This document shows, in pieces, positions 10,201 to 22,197 of a DNA stretch of 64,000 nucleotides. The stretch's first letter is position 1. Each line of letters opens with the position of its first letter. The position numbers and the translations under genes were made by a program. The stretch is from Steinernema hermaphroditum (lineage: Eukaryota > Nematoda > Chromadorea > Rhabditida > Steinernematidae): contig CM059624.1 in the NCBI GenBank assembly GCA_030435675.1, positions 4,426,769 through 4,490,768 on the forward strand, given 5' to 3'. The notes beneath the pieces were generated by a model. It did no database searches, was not told the origin of the DNA, and saw nothing but the letters and a program-made list of their open reading frames with translations.

Positions 10201-13200
10201 CGATTATGTTTTGTGTGTCGCGGCGACGACACAAACAGCGACGCGTTGTTTGTGTCGCCGTGTGTCTCCACCGCCGACCACAGCGAGGCACAGCCGAACA
10301 CAACGAGATGCACACAGGGCACAAGTGACTCTGACTGGGTGTAGTTTGGTGAACACTTGTAGGTTGAGCACCTGTAGTGTCGGATGATCCCGAGCAGCCT
10401 ATAGATGGACGACGACGACGACGATGTCGTCTACCTACGGGTGGTCGAACAAACTACACGGTGCTAAAATATTCGGTGGTATTAAACGAGGGCTGTACCT
10501 ACAAGTGCGCTGATCCAAGGCTACACGTGGTCGGTTTATAAACCCTATGCATGACTTGTATAACTACAGATGATTTTTGTTCGCTTAAACGGTCGAACAC
10601 CTGTAGTCACAGAAAACGACAGCTATGGAATACTACAGACGGTCGGCCTTTACATGGTAGGCAATGGGTAATTACCATCTGTAGGCATTGTCTTACAAAT
10701 GGTGCGAGCCTAAAAATGTTGGCAGAATCATTAATGGCAGATTTAGAAAACGAGCATATTGGGTTTTTTTTTTTTGCTTTCAGTTCTGAAATATCCGGGG
10801 TATTGCTGTCATTGTACAAGTAATTTTGACTATTTTAAAGGATAAAACATAGAATAGGCACAGGAAGTCATTAGAAATGCAAGTACAAGGATGCTCCAAA
10901 ATGCCTTGAACAATCAGTTTATATCAGTTTATCAGTATTAACAGTATAGTATGTCTCCCTCTATTGGAAATTATGCTAGATTCATATTGCGAAAAAAATG
11001 CGCGCTAAGTTCATGCTTCCGTTTTATGTTAATTTTCGTCTTTTTTGAGTGAGTTATACGATATGAAGCCTACTTGGTTTTGATGTAGTATGACACTACC
11101 ATATACATACGTAGTTTGTTCGACGACTAGTAGGTTAACCACTTCAAACAATTCTCCACCCCGAGAAAACCATCTGTAGGCAAACTACATCTGGTCCACA
11201 TCATCTGAAGCTACAGATGGTCAGCCTGTAAGTGGTCACCAAACTACAAATCCGACCAACTGTAGCTCCATTGTGGTCTTTTTCTGTGGCTACAGATGCT
11301 CGAACTGAATGTAGGAGGAGCTGCCGGCTACAAAGATGATCATGGGGTGCGATAGGAGGAGCTGTCTACAAACATCTACATGGCATTTTCGGGGTACCTT
11401 AATCCCCTTCATTTTGGTAAAAGATACCATTCAGAAATACGCAAAAAAAGGAAACAGAGATCTTGTTTACGGACCGCACTTTCACATCGATTCAATCAGA
11501 GACCATATGGAGTTGCCTACATATGCTCACGAACTATCGCAGACCCGTTATTATGCTTCTTTGGAGAAGTACCTACAACTAGCAAGAAACGAGAACGCAA
11601 GCGGCCGGTCTGCCATTCTAGGAGCTCTGAAGAAAAAAAACGAATTATCTGAACACATGTAGGTGCAAAACAAGACGTGTGTTTTCGACCAACTGTAGGT
11701 GTTTCTGACCATGCGTAGGGGGGCGATGTGTTTAGAGCGACACAAATAAAGTCGAGCAGGCGTAGGCTGCCTACATATGCTCATTGAATCAGCGGTGGTG
11801 TAGCTACAGATGATCTGACCACTTGTAGCTTCTTATTCCATTGAATAACCAGCTGTAGGCAATGACCACCGATGCGATATTGTTAAAGTCAGACTGAGAC
11901 GTGTCCTTTTGTTATGTCTAGACAGTCTATGAGGCGTATCATTGAGTCATTTGTGAGTGTTCCAAACAAGTCGACTGGTCGCACGCCTCCAGCGTCTTCT
12001 CGTATCTCAAACGGATCACATGAAGGTGCCTACAGCTGCTCACTAAGAAAGTCCCGCCCATTCGCCTATTCCTCTGAGCTTCTTTTTTCTAAAGCACTTT
12101 CTCCATAGGAGAATGATAGTCCACTTCTTCTTCTATATTTTGTGTTATTTAGTCACGTTCAAATCCGTGATCTAGCTCGGATTCGAGGTCCTGGCACGAT
12201 TGGTCGAATGGGACTATGATATTCAGGTTTTTCATTGCAGAAATCGTAAGTTCGTCTACTAGGAACCTACCGTAGGTGGACTGTTGGCCATTCGATGGTA
12301 GTTGCAGAAGTTAACCGCCTTGACCATAGCCGACAGAAGTGGCGTTTTGCCGCTTTGAGAAGCTCTGTTGAAGAGCATCAGGGCACTTTCTTGTAGAGCG
12401 CCTCGCTTGGAATTCTCTAAAAGTCCCTTTGACTGCATTTGATGCAGCGCTTTGAACTGACTCTTGTCCTTATTCTCTTTGTCTTTCGGGACCGGATCTC
12501 GGACATCTGAAAATAGCACCTTGGAGGTGTTCAAATAGAGTTCACTAATCACATTCGGCCTTCATTCCTTCGCGTAAACATCGCTCGAATCGACATCGTT
12601 TGCAGGCGTGAGCGGCGGTCACTTCTGAAAGGAACGTGTTTATGCCAATATTTGTTCATAAATCTTGGTGTTTGAGTTCTTTTAAGGCATCTGTTGGACT
12701 TGTAGAGCAACGAACCAGTGAATAATGGCGAAAAATGTATTGTCCGTTGATTGAGAATGTATCGAATTTTCACGTGATATACAGTGAGCTAAAGAAAGTT
12801 GGACTCATCCTCATAAAATTCTGCACCGGTCGATTTGGACAATAAGGGGCCCTATATAAACAGTCCTGTCTTTTCGTGGTCCAGAATCTTTTGAAATGCG
12901 CTTTCCTACGGTATCATTCTTGTTTACCAACTTTGATTCACTTCAGCGGAAAAACAATTTTAGAAGGGTGCATCTATGTTTCTGCACCGCACTGTAGAAG
13001 CTGTTGAAGTGTCATGGCAATCAATGCCCAAGGCGGTTCGCCAAGTCAACCAAAAACTGATACTCGAACTGATTTTTGCACTCATATTTTGGCATGCATA
13101 TGTAGGTATATTTTTCACAAGGACTGCATTATTGAACACCAGGGAACCGTAGTTCTTACGTGCTGCCAAGAAGATAGCAATCACGATCCGACCACCTAAT

Positions 13201-13908
13201 CAAACCGAAACCTAGTTGCAATTCATAAGTCGTTCCTCCAGGCGGCTCGATGGAATCCACTTGCAATCCATCCTCATCACATCACTGACTCCCGCGAAGA
13301 CTAATGTGATCGACTCTGATGCCCCTACCTAATTTGCTCGATTATACTTAATAGTGGATTCATAGGGGATGTCTCCTCGAGCTTTTGGGTTGCCATTAAA
13401 GACTGTTTTCGCACTGCATGGCACGTGGGCCCTTTTCTACATTTTGAGTTTTAAAAAAGGGACATTGCCCTCTATCATCGTCCACGGGTCCACGTAATGA
13501 ATACCCTATTTATCCTGAATTTTATTTAGATAATTAGTGTTCCTAGCAAAGTAGCGATACCTGGAACTGTCTCCATTCATTATGCTGAAATGAATAAAAT
13601 GTTGGAGTTGAAGGGGTTCCAAAAGACCAAAAGATCCACTCGAGAAGAGCGTCATTGAAGCTACCCCATAATGCATCGACACACCTACCGTACAGCGCCG
13701 CATCACCACAATTAACAGGGTTTCTCTTGCACTTGAAGTCGCTTTTTCCCCTGACGGCTCTTCGGAAGAACGCCGTGCAGCTCTGGCAGCACATGGCGCC
13801 GAAGTTGTAGCTGATGTCGTAGGAGTTGTAGCACACACGGCATATTCGGGCGGACGCCTTTGTGTCCTGCGAGTGCGTCGGGAAGAAGTCCGCCTCGGGG
13901 CAGATCAT
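7273..13908 (-). CDS. Nuclear hormone receptor NHR-A
   Basis: Ligand-regulated transcription factor of the nematode supplementary receptor group. Exons on the minus strand: 13908-13689, 12624-12553, 12506-12271, 8257-8087, 8039-7864, 7818-7703, 7654-7509, 7386-7273. They join in phase to 416 aa. The ATG directly follows a TTTCAG. Finger 1 is C23-R-V-C26 ... C41-Q-S-C44-TAFFRR; finger 2 has A-C-K-R-C-R-F-E-R-C-L-R-E-G-M, the usual CR..KC...GM form. The hinge is Lys-rich. The ligand-binding domain carries GTSELG, the FRKM and DEDLAAM segments and a TWGNLMLFLSNL helix shared by all six receptors here. The third intron is about 4 kb and holds repeats, a hairpin element and a same-strand 118-aa ORF. 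DNA-binding specificity and ligand cannot be read from the sequence. Confidence 0.9.
8277..8323. mobile_element. 47-bp palindromic mariner-tip element
   Basis: Two 23-base arms (TTRGGTTGGCACATTGAAAATGG), differing at one base, face each other across a single C and are flanked by TA on both sides. TTRGG is also the tip start of the mariner at 2987. The element is simply two terminal inverted repeats with no interior. It lies in the large intron of NHR-A. Confidence 0.8.
8771..9127 (-). CDS. Hypothetical 118-aa ORF inside NHR-A intron
   Basis: An uninterrupted ATG-started frame, with Lys/Glu-rich helical character in the second half (K-A-M-K-E-I-D-D-D-M-L-Q-K). No domain, signal peptide or upstream acceptor is convincing. 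It may be a nested gene, an unused exon of NHR-A, or chance. Nothing in the flanks decides. Confidence 0.25.
   Translation of the reverse strand: MNSVPFQFCACVADILLRFKNEAHINRLKSFFKLADPLGIRIWKAAFSKQLVSVLRETKKAMKEIDDDMLQKVRQGGYMARNSGQVEEIARQLLGDARKHQEEARFWTVATQLDQSLK
9421..12040. repeat. Cluster of CTACANNTGNTC motifs in NHR-A intron
   Basis: More than twenty near-copies of a 12-base motif, CTACANNTGNTC or its reverse complement GANCANNTGTAG, occur in 2.6 kb, often 10-30 bases apart and in both orientations. Examples: 9469, 9495, 9538, 9574, 10351, 10366, 10520, 10594, 11686, 11773, 11803, 11818, 12028. The centre is always or nearly always CANNTG. A longer direct repeat (about 9421-9725 and 11138-11365) accounts for some copies but most are in unrelated flanks. 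Confidence 0.75.
10195..10275. repeat. GC-rich inverted repeat
   Basis: Arms CGACACAAACA and TGTTTGTGTCG surround a GCGACGCGT loop, and weaker pairing extends outward through GTGTGTCG-like sequence. It lies inside the CTACANNTGNTC cluster and is richer in C and G than its surroundings. Confidence 0.6.
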
Positions 13909-16900
13909 CTGAAAGATCGTGGAGACGACGACTTTCAAAAACGCGAAAATAAAAGTGCGCAATGATGTTTGCGTCGACGTGAAGGGAGTCCAGGTTCTAT
14001 GGGAGACATTTCTCGAACATTTAGACAAACAAAATCGCAGAATAAGCAGGATTATCGCACATCGAACAGCTCGAAATGCCTTATCCTCTGTTTTCTAATG
14101 GTTTGGACATCATTTTACAATGCTAAAGCCGTCCATCTGCAGTGACTCAGAAGAAACAAAGGGAACAAAAGACCAAGATGTGAGGGACATGTCTGCAAGC
14201 TGTCTTCCACGGAGATCGACGCCGACGTTTCCGCATTATGGTAGACTTTGTGCTGAACAATGGTATCCGATTCTTTTATAGCACTGATGTTTTCTTGTGA
14301 ATGACATAATATAATGAGAAAATTTCTGCAAATTACGATAACAAAAGATTTCTATAGACGCTGATGGATTGGTTCAAATTGTGACAACGATCATGAAGCG
14401 ATTCCGAGATATGAACAAGGATGCAGTTTGTGTTTTTCACTCCAAAAACCACACAAAATCATGATGATTGTTTCAATTGGATCTGTGGAGGGCAAACCCA
14501 GTGTGGACAGTCTAGACAGCCCTATACAGTCTGCCTAGTAATGATACCGGCTGGGAGGAGTGGGAACCTCCTGTGAAGCACTTCCCAGTTTATTGAATAC
14601 AACCACAAAAGTAGTCGAAATTTGCGATGACGGTCTTGAAAAGATCACCCTGATTTACAGTGAAATTACGGTAGCGACGCGATTGCCCGCTGCACCGGCA
14701 CCTGTTTTTTCGTCAGATCTAAGCGCAGATGAGCTGTTGCGAAATGCGGTGTTAACCATTTGAACGAGCGTGAAAAATAACGGTAGTAAAACTGCCATTG
14801 ATGGAAAGTTAGGGAAATTTCGAAATTTCCAGACGATATTTTGAAAATTTGTCCGATTTTACTGCCCAGAAATGATACCGACATGTTGCAGAGCGTATGC
14901 GAAAACCTCTTCTGGTCATCTTTTGTTAATTTCCGAACACTATGGATGAAAGAAAGGCTCTCGAATCCGAATCCGAGTCGAAACGAGTCCGAAATCCCTG
15001 CGAACTCGTTAGGATCTTTGAGAGGAACAAGAGTACACAGATGGTCAGGGCTGATTAAGTACTATAGAAATGAAAATTTTCTACGGTATATAAAGCTTGT
15101 TTAAGGTGAAGCATTGCAAAGAATTTCAAGAACCCAGACATGACATGGGTAGCTGCACTTGTATGCACGTGACGATGCACTTGTAAGGGTATTAGCAAGT
15201 TAGGAGTCGAAGCTTTAAAGATCGTTCAATATTACGATGAAAACGACAGTTGAATTACTGAAAAAGGAGCGACAATGCGGGTAAGAACGGTGCACAAAGG
15301 CAAAAAAACAGAGCTGACTCTTAAAAAGCACATTTGAGAAAACAAATGCTTGTGGATAATTGTTTCGAAGATTGGCTACGTTCTTTCCACCGTTAGATTC
15401 TTGGTAGGCAGTATTTACCGGGAATAATGATTCAAAGAGCAACGTTCGATGTTACGCAATCGCCACGTATCGCAGAAAAACAAAAGCGCAGTCCCAGAAT
15501 TGAGGTGATTCCATACGAATCGTGTAGTGAGCGCAGGTGAAAGTGGAAAAGTTTCATGGCGTAGGCCGAAGTAAACAGACGCCTCCCTTGGGATTCTCCT
15601 TACTTAACCTACTGCGGCAGTGTACCTTTGAGACAGAAAGAAAGGGAGCAGATTAGAAGACATAAACAACCTATTATCTGGTGAAATCGATGGAGACAAG
15701 GTGCATCTGGGCTGTGCTGGAGTCTGCGCTAGAAAATAGCTTCATATTCCTTGGAAAATGGACGATTAATGACGCCATCTTGCAAGCACTATTCATAACA
15801 GCCCTTTGTTGAGAGGCGACTGGATTTCATAACAAAGGCGTGAAGATAGAATAAGTACATTGATGGGTAAATGAAGAGGATACAGAAGTAGAAGGATGGT
15901 ATATAGGCACGGTGGAATGGCTATGAGCAGGTGAAGACATGTCCGAGAAGAAGCAAAAAACGACGCACAACGCGTAGAGATACGCACCTTTCTTCCTTAT
16001 TTGATACTCATTGGATCAAATTTCTCCTCAAATAATGTATGTTTACAAAGTAGGTTCATGCACACGCATACTAGAAAATTACAGTAAAAAGCGCTTCGAC
16101 TTGAAGCTTCAACTTGTATGAGTTATCGCTAGTTCTTAAGTATTGAACTAATGCAAAAATTGTTACACTATTGGTCTTCTCGTCTTTCATTTGACGTACG
16201 CTCGTCCTCTGGGGTCCAACAGTTTTTATCGCAGACCAGTGCATCCTTTCATTTGTGCCGGTGGTCATCGGTCGAGACGTCCGTTCGATTTCTCAGAAAT
16301 GAGTTGAGTGAGCGGTCGTTCTCGGTTGTCGTTGTTGGTGTAGTGATCTCCCGACTCCACCGCACCGTACGGAGAAGCCGAAGAAGCGTTACAACTCCGA
16401 AATCCGAAGCATCTCCAGCTGTTCCGATAATGGTCCCCACTTCGCCAGCTGTGCTTCAGCCAGCTTTGGTATGGCTCAACGTTGGAGCGAATCTTTAGCG
16501 AATTTCAGAGAGAACGAGCAAATGAAATACACGCAGCTTGACAAGCTTTCACAACTGAAAATTTTTGATATTAAAAAGTATCTTCGCTTTGAACCAAAAT
16601 GTGTCTGAAGATGAAAGTAAAAGAACGTCCACAACGTAGTGGACAGCTTTCGCTGAAAACAGTCGGATAAGTGGTAAGATACGGTAAGTGCGGTAGTGGG
16701 AGGATTGAACACGCCCCTGTTTACCTTTTCGCTATTAATAAAACAAAGAACGATGTTTTTGTGAGGAGGAGTGCGTAGGAAAAGAAGAGACTCTTCCTTT
16801 TCGCACCCAGAAAGGACAAACTTAAAGTAATGACTTTCTCTGAATAGACTCTGTCAAGTGAAGAGATCAAAGGAATTGTTAATTCGTTGACTTTTTTGTT

Positions 16901-18834
16901 TTGTCAGATTACGGTACTACAACTGGAAACTGACATTAACACGATCACCGTACTGGGCTCGGGTTGAAACCTCATGTTCAAGGTGGTCAACTTAAGCCTA
17001 AGCGCCAACTCCGACAATGGAGTTTTGGTAGTCGCTCAGGAAGGAAGCATGACCATTTCCGTACTTGCACGATTTTTCTGCTCTTTTTTTTACATAATGA
17101 CGTATTCTGCTGGTATGATGTATAATGTGATTGGAATTGAAGAAACACGGAAATTACCCGTAGCGTCTACCACGGCATGCTTGATCGAACCACGAAAACT
17201 TTCCTGTGGCAGCCGCTGAATCCGTCAAGAAGGCTCGCTTTTTCAACTTAACTACCCGATTTTTTATCTCTTTGTATAAAAATACAGCGAAAATGGCATA
17301 AATGAACAAGGACAAAGGCGTAACGTTCCTTGAGATAATGGGAATCCTTCCGTTCTTGAAAGAGAGGAAGAGAGCAAAAGTTTGGGTGGGGGAACGCGCA
17401 CACCATATTGTAGCGGTCAATGAAATTATTATTCGCACTTTGCGCCCCTTTGAACCGAACATTTCTCAGAGTTACAAGGATATGGGTAGGTGAGGTGAAC
17501 CCTATTCCGGCAACATATCTGATCCTACAATTTCATTGTGTTGCACAAGTTACAACCACATTCACAAGCACATTGCTTTTGTTTTTGCAGTTTACGACAC
17601 AGTTCGAAAGAGTAAACGATGAAGTCTGATGCGTGCACTGAAAATATTAGGTTAAAACAATGAACGCACGTGTACGTAATCGAATGTAGAGATTCTCTGA
17701 ATCGCGGCTACGTTTAAACGCCAACGGTGCATACGTCAAGTACTACTCATTAAAAGCGTTCCTCGTTAGAAGCAACATGTACTTTTTTCCTGATGATCTA
17801 CGATGCCAGGAAGGTAAGCCAAGGAAAGTACATGTGCAGGATCTCTAACACCCTCGGTCACCCCCAGGTGCTAGGTTACTGTAGAGTCTGCCAGCGGAAC
17901 TCTCCTGAACATGCCGAGATTTTCGCAGAATTTGGAAAAATCGGTGTCAGGGTGCAAAAGGAAACAATCGCGTTGAGACGCCAGGCCGAAGTAACGCTTC
18001 CGCCAGAAGTAAAATGACCCTTCAATGGAAAGGCCATCCACGAGACCAAGAAGGAAGATAACGTTTTCAACTTCATGATCAAGGAGTTTATGCTCATGAA
18101 TGAACGGCTTACGCCGAGGAAGTTGTTGATACACCAACAAAGAAAGACATGCATTATGTAATTCCTAATTCTCATCTGGGTGGTCATCAGAATCGAAGTC
18201 AGCGATCCAACTAGTTAATGCAGTGCTCCTTGTCCAGTTCCTCGCCTTCTGGGAGCCGTGGCGATCATGGTCCATGAAATTGAAGGTGCTCATGATCATG
18301 GTGCCAAAAAGGACGGCCTAAAAAAGCGCACCGAAAAAGAACGGCACTTCTTTCGCCCTTCTGCACTGACGGTGTTGAGGGCAGACCCAAACATCCCTTT
18401 TGGTAGACAGTCTAGGTCTAGGCCCCTTCGCCCTACATTGTATCATTGTATGTACATATTATATTCGTTGTTGCTTCTGGTCATGTACTCCCTATGTCAA
18501 CCCATAACTGGCGAGTTTGCGATGAACTACTGTAAAGGATAAAGAACAATGACTGTTCTTGAATAAGGTTGCCATTGGAGTCAGAAAGTATCAACCTTGT
18601 TTTTAAAACATTGCTGTGTTAAGTGCTAAAACATCTAACATTTAACATGTGGTCCATTTCGACCCCCCACCGTCCTTCAATTTCCATGACGACTATGGCG
18701 TCTTCAACGTTGAGCGATGCTGTTTTTCCAAAGGCTATTGATTTGCGGGCAGAGATAAGTAGATCAAAGCATTGCTTTTAATCTAAGTCACATATAAGAA
18801 AACGCTCAGTTTCACCAAACAACTTCAACACACA
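13909..18834. other. 4.9 kb without a supportable gene
   Basis: Many short ORFs, none with a recognised domain. Minus-strand pieces at 15793-15987, 17154-17462 and 17871-18187 have hydrophobic segments, and a minus-strand exon-like piece at about 18172-18321 starts after TTTTTTAG and ends in an acidic tail (D-S-D-D-H-P-D-E-N). They may be parts of a membrane protein gene, but I could not join them in phase. Confidence 0.4.
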
Positions 18835-19443
18835 ATGGGTCGTCGATCTCCTCGTTTGATTGCAAGGGCTGGAGAAGAACAACACTGCTTCTGTGCCGAC
18901 CGAACCTTCAAGAACTACCGTGAACTGGCCAACCCTCCACGGATCCCCACACCAAAAAGAACGATCTTGGAGATCGAGTATCGCGGTAGGATCGGAGACA
19001 CATATCAAGCTGATATACCGGACCTATTGGTTGCTGAGCCTTGCATCGACAACAACCGCGAAGACGCGCTTTGGATTCCGCAGAAATCTGGCGATCCTGT
19101 CAAGGATCTAAGCCGTCAGCTGAGCCTTGAAGGGACAACGGAACATTCCAACGAAGAAGCGCTTCTTTTCTCGCTCTACATCGCCAACTATAGCGTCGAG
19201 AGGGCCAGGACGTTGTTCAGCTCTGGAGACCAAGTGAACGCGCCCGATCGGACGATCACTTTGCCGAGGAAGCCTTTCAAACAAAAGGAGTGGCTCGCTT
19301 TCAAGAGAGGACTGAAGATGTACGGAAAAGACTTCCGTAAAATCCAGAGGCGCTACCTTCGCGACCGCACCGTTGGCGATTTGGTGGAAGTGTACTACGA
19401 TCTGAAACAATGTCACTATAAGGAGATCAGCAAAAAACAGTAA
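18835..19443 (+). CDS. Intronless ELM2-SANT domain protein
   Basis: A 202-aa single-exon protein. Residues about 47-70 hold an ELM2-like core (I-E-Y-R-G-R-I-G-D-T-Y-Q-A-D-I-P) and residues about 148-195 a SANT domain (W-L-A-F-K-R-G-L-K-M-Y-G-K-D-F-x-x-I-Q, then R-T-V-G-D-L-V-E-V-Y-Y). This pair is the histone-deacetylase recruiting module of CoREST, MTA and MIER proteins, which act in nuclear repressor complexes. Those proteins are usually longer and intron-containing. Here little else is present, so it could be a reduced paralogue or a retrocopy. A TATA-less start with CACAATGGG context and a tail AATAAA at about 19470 suggest it is expressed. Confidence 0.85.
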   Translation: MGRRSPRLIARAGEEQHCFCADRTFKNYRELANPPRIPTPKRTILEIEYRGRIGDTYQADIPDLLVAEPCIDNNREDALWIPQKSGDPVKDLSRQLSLEGTTEHSNEEALLFSLYIANYSVERARTLFSSGDQVNAPDRTITLPRKPFKQKEWLAFKRGLKMYGKDFRKIQRRYLRDRTVGDLVEVYYDLKQCHYKEISKKQ

Positions 19444-19760
19444 AATCCCAAACGTTGCAAGAAATGGTGAATAAACATGACTTTCGGATTCCTCAGTGTG
19501 GTCGTCCATATTTCGTTCAATCCTTATTGAAGCCATTCACTGTTTGCGGCTAACCAAAACGGCGGGATTTACATATATTCTCCCTAACCTTCACAATCAG
19601 GATTTTCCTTTTTTTGGGAACCGAGTTCAAAGAGACCGCTAGGATAGCGAATGACCAGCTGGCGGAAGACCCAACCTTGAGAGCAGATCGCAAACCGGTG
19701 GCCGCCTCACCCTTCCCGATTTCGCTTTCGGGGAACCTGATTTGCGATGGGTTAGCGGGG

Positions 19761-19768
19761 TATATAAG
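19761..19768 (+). promoter_or_regulatory. TATA box of secreted peptide gene copy 1
   Basis: TATATAAG lies 57 bases before the ATG, the same distance as in the second copy. A leader rather than a trans-splice site seems used, as no TTTCAG precedes the ATG. Confidence 0.6.
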
Positions 19769-19817
19769 GATGGTTTGTTGGAGATTAGGGCAGCTCAGTC
19801 TTATCTCAGCAGCAATC

Positions 19818-20148
19818 ATGAAGACAGCCACCGTCGTCCTCTTCGTCGCTCTCGTCGGCTTCTCCAACGCCTTCTTCTTCCCTCAGTCCGGCGGCGGAGG
19901 ATGTGGCTGCGCGTAAGTCCTCTGAAATCCACCACAGATTCTAAGAATCCCCTTTCAGCCCTCCCCCGCCTCCTCCTCCCTGCCACTGTGCTCCTCCTCC
20001 GCCTCCCCCGGCCTGTGGCGGTGGCTGTGGTGCTCCCCCGCCGCCACCTCCTCCTCCTCCGGCTCCCTGTGGCGCTCCTAGTGGATGTGGCGGTGGATAC
20101 GCTCCCCCTCCTCCTCCTGTTGGTTACGCCACTGCCGGAAAGAAATGA
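19818..20148 (+). CDS. Cys/Gly/Pro-rich secreted protein, copy 1
   Basis: Exons 19818-19912 and 19959-20148 encode 94 aa. A signal peptide (M-K-T-A-T-V-V-L-F-V-A-L-V-G-F-S-N-A) is followed by FFFPQ, a Gly/Cys stretch, then alternating proline runs and short C-x-C or C-G-G-G-C clusters, and ends Y-A-T-A-G-K-K. This looks like an extracellular structural or cuticle/gland protein; the family is not named. The intron is 46 bases. The tandem copy at 22198 differs at a few residues (L/F in the signal, G/S near the end). Confidence 0.85.
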
Positions 20149-20542
20149 GAAGCCGTAGATCCTCAGAATCCTACTGTTTGTAAAAAGTGTTTTCTTTCAA
20201 TTCCACAAATAAAAACTTTCTCCGCTGGCGTTGTTGCATCTTCTTTACCCTCTATAGTGATTAAAAGAAACAGCGACATGATCGCCGGAATACATGCCGC
20301 TGTTTATTGGAGGTCATGCACACTGACAGCTCGATCGTTGTTTATGCTGAACTTACGAAAAACGTAATTCGAACCCTGAGTCGTTCCAAGACCTCCTTAA
20401 ACATTGATACTCCGTTCAACCTCGAATTCCCACCATTTGTTGTTTTCCGGAGTAACCGCTTCAGCTGCGTGTATTGATAGAGCGCTATTACTGGCAGATT
20501 TACTTATGATCATCTCAAGTGTTTCAGGAAAATCTGCTAAAC

Positions 20543-21795
20543 ATGGCAGACCTTCCGGGCATGGACGTCTTTGCCGCCCCACTGAAGTGCACCCACTGCG
20601 ACGTCGTGAAGACCGGATTCGAGAGTCTTAAAGTAAGCCATTCAACCTGGGAAAAACACTGATTTTCACTCTTATACTTGCAGATTCACGTGTGGATGGA
20701 ACACACTACTTGGCTGCCGCTCCGCTGCATGATTTGCAAAGCGCAGCGCACCACTGTGCAGCAGATGCGCGAGCACATGATTGCCGTGCACAAGGACCAG
20801 CCGGTAGGCGCCTACTCGAATTTCTTGGTTTCACTGGTGGTTTCCCTTTACAGCAAATCTTCCAGTACCATTACAACAAGGTCGCGGAGTTCGTGGAGCG
20901 CGCCGTGCAGACGGCCGTCAACCGACACGTCCAGGAGCAGCGTAACATGCTGATCAACTTCTATGGAGGTTTTCATGGCGAGATGCCGAGACTGGAGAAC
21001 GTGGAGGAAGCGAACATTGTCAGGGACGAAGCTGTTACTGGAGAAGAAATGGCTACACTTGCGGACATGTTTGAGGTTGACAGCTCCTTAATGAACAACA
21101 CCGGCCTTGACCACCACAAAATGGACGATATCGAGCGCGAGCCCAGCACCATCGAAATTGAAAAGCATGAAAACAACGTGGATCCCGCTGGAGACGGAGT
21201 GATAATTATCGAGCCAAACAACAATGAAATCACCAAGGACGAAGTTGTCGATCACAAAGTTGAAGCGCCGGGTATGTTCTTTGTATGAGAAGCTTCAATC
21301 TAGTACCAAGCCTCTTCAGGTCCTTCTTCTGAATATCTGCACCAAGCTTTGGACGCCATGCACACCACGAAGCGTATGGCTGCGTCTCCAGAGGCGCCGG
21401 TCCAGCGCAAGAAAAAGCTACGACAGTGCAAGTCGGAATTTGGCGCCAGCCCAGCTGCAGAGATCCCCGCGGCTGAGCAGTGCAGGGTCTGCCTTAGCAA
21501 CGTGACCCAGAAGAACCGCACCAATCATGTCTTCATGCATCTCGGAAAGGACTACTTCGTATGTGGTTGCGGTTTAGCGTCTGATGCAGTCATGTGGGCA
21601 ATTTAGATCAATCGATACTGTTGCCTGTTCGAACATTGCCAGTACGGCAGTCACCGCAAGGATGCCATCGATATGCATTTGGCCAAGGAACACAAGAAGC
21701 GTGACCGTACCATGATCAATGACAGAAGCAAGGACCTGGATCTGGAATTTGACGCAATGGCAGCGAAGATGTTCGGAGAGAGTGGGGAAGACTAG
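20543..21795 (+). CDS. C2H2-type zinc-finger protein
   Basis: Five exons (20543-20632, 20684-20803, 20854-21271, 21320-21558, 21607-21795) give 351 aa; all introns are about 48-51 bases. A TTTCAG at 20527 is the likely trans-splice site. The N-terminus has C-T-H-C ... H-x4-H and C-M-I-C ... H-x4-H type fingers, the C-terminal third another C-R-V-C ... H-x3-H and C-x4-C ... H-x4-H pair; the last finger is split by an intron. The middle (about 100-215) is acidic with no fold evident. Nuclear nucleic-acid binding is inferred. It sits between the two secreted peptide copies without sharing their repeats. Confidence 0.8.
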
Positions 21796-22140
21796 ACAAG
21801 AAATACTCATTTGTTATTGCTCCTTTTGTCACCTGTTTTTACAAGTATAAATTCAACGTTTTAGCAAAGGTTTCTCATTGTTCACTCTGTCACCACTATC
21901 AATCACTATTGTTTGCGGAATGGTCTGTGTCTGTTGACGCGTCAATGTGTTGACTTTGCGGTGCAGATTTTGGTGATGGCCAGCATGTGTTAGCCACTCC
22001 TCCAGCGGACGTTTTCCACAGATATGTGCCTCCTCATACCCAAAAAGTGGTGATTCCCTCTGGGAGATCGCAAACCGGTGGCCGCCTCACCCTTCCCGAT
22101 TTCGCTTTCGGGGAACCTGATTTGCGATGGGTTAGCGGAG

Positions 22141-22148
22141 TATATAAG
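22141..22148 (+). promoter_or_regulatory. TATA box of secreted peptide gene copy 2
   Basis: TATATAAG, 57 bases before the start codon, as in copy 1. Confidence 0.6.
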
Positions 22149-22197
22149 GATGGTTTGCTGGAGATTAGGGCAGCTCAGTCTTATCTCAGCAGCAATC

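Larger units (their letters stand above)
19685..20225. repeat. Duplicated promoter-gene unit, copy 1
   Basis: This segment is nearly identical to 22065-22605, at a constant offset of 2380 bases through promoter, both exons, intron and part of the 3' end. It covers about 130 bases upstream of the ATG, including the TATA box. Confidence 0.9.

Noticed and set aside
11336..11662. 108-aa plus-strand ORF in the motif cluster
   Set aside because: It starts inside the direct repeat and has no domain, acceptor or conserved copy.
16151..16498. 115-aa plus-strand ORF with Val-rich segment
   Set aside because: The antisense strand is open as well, with no signal, splice or domain evidence.
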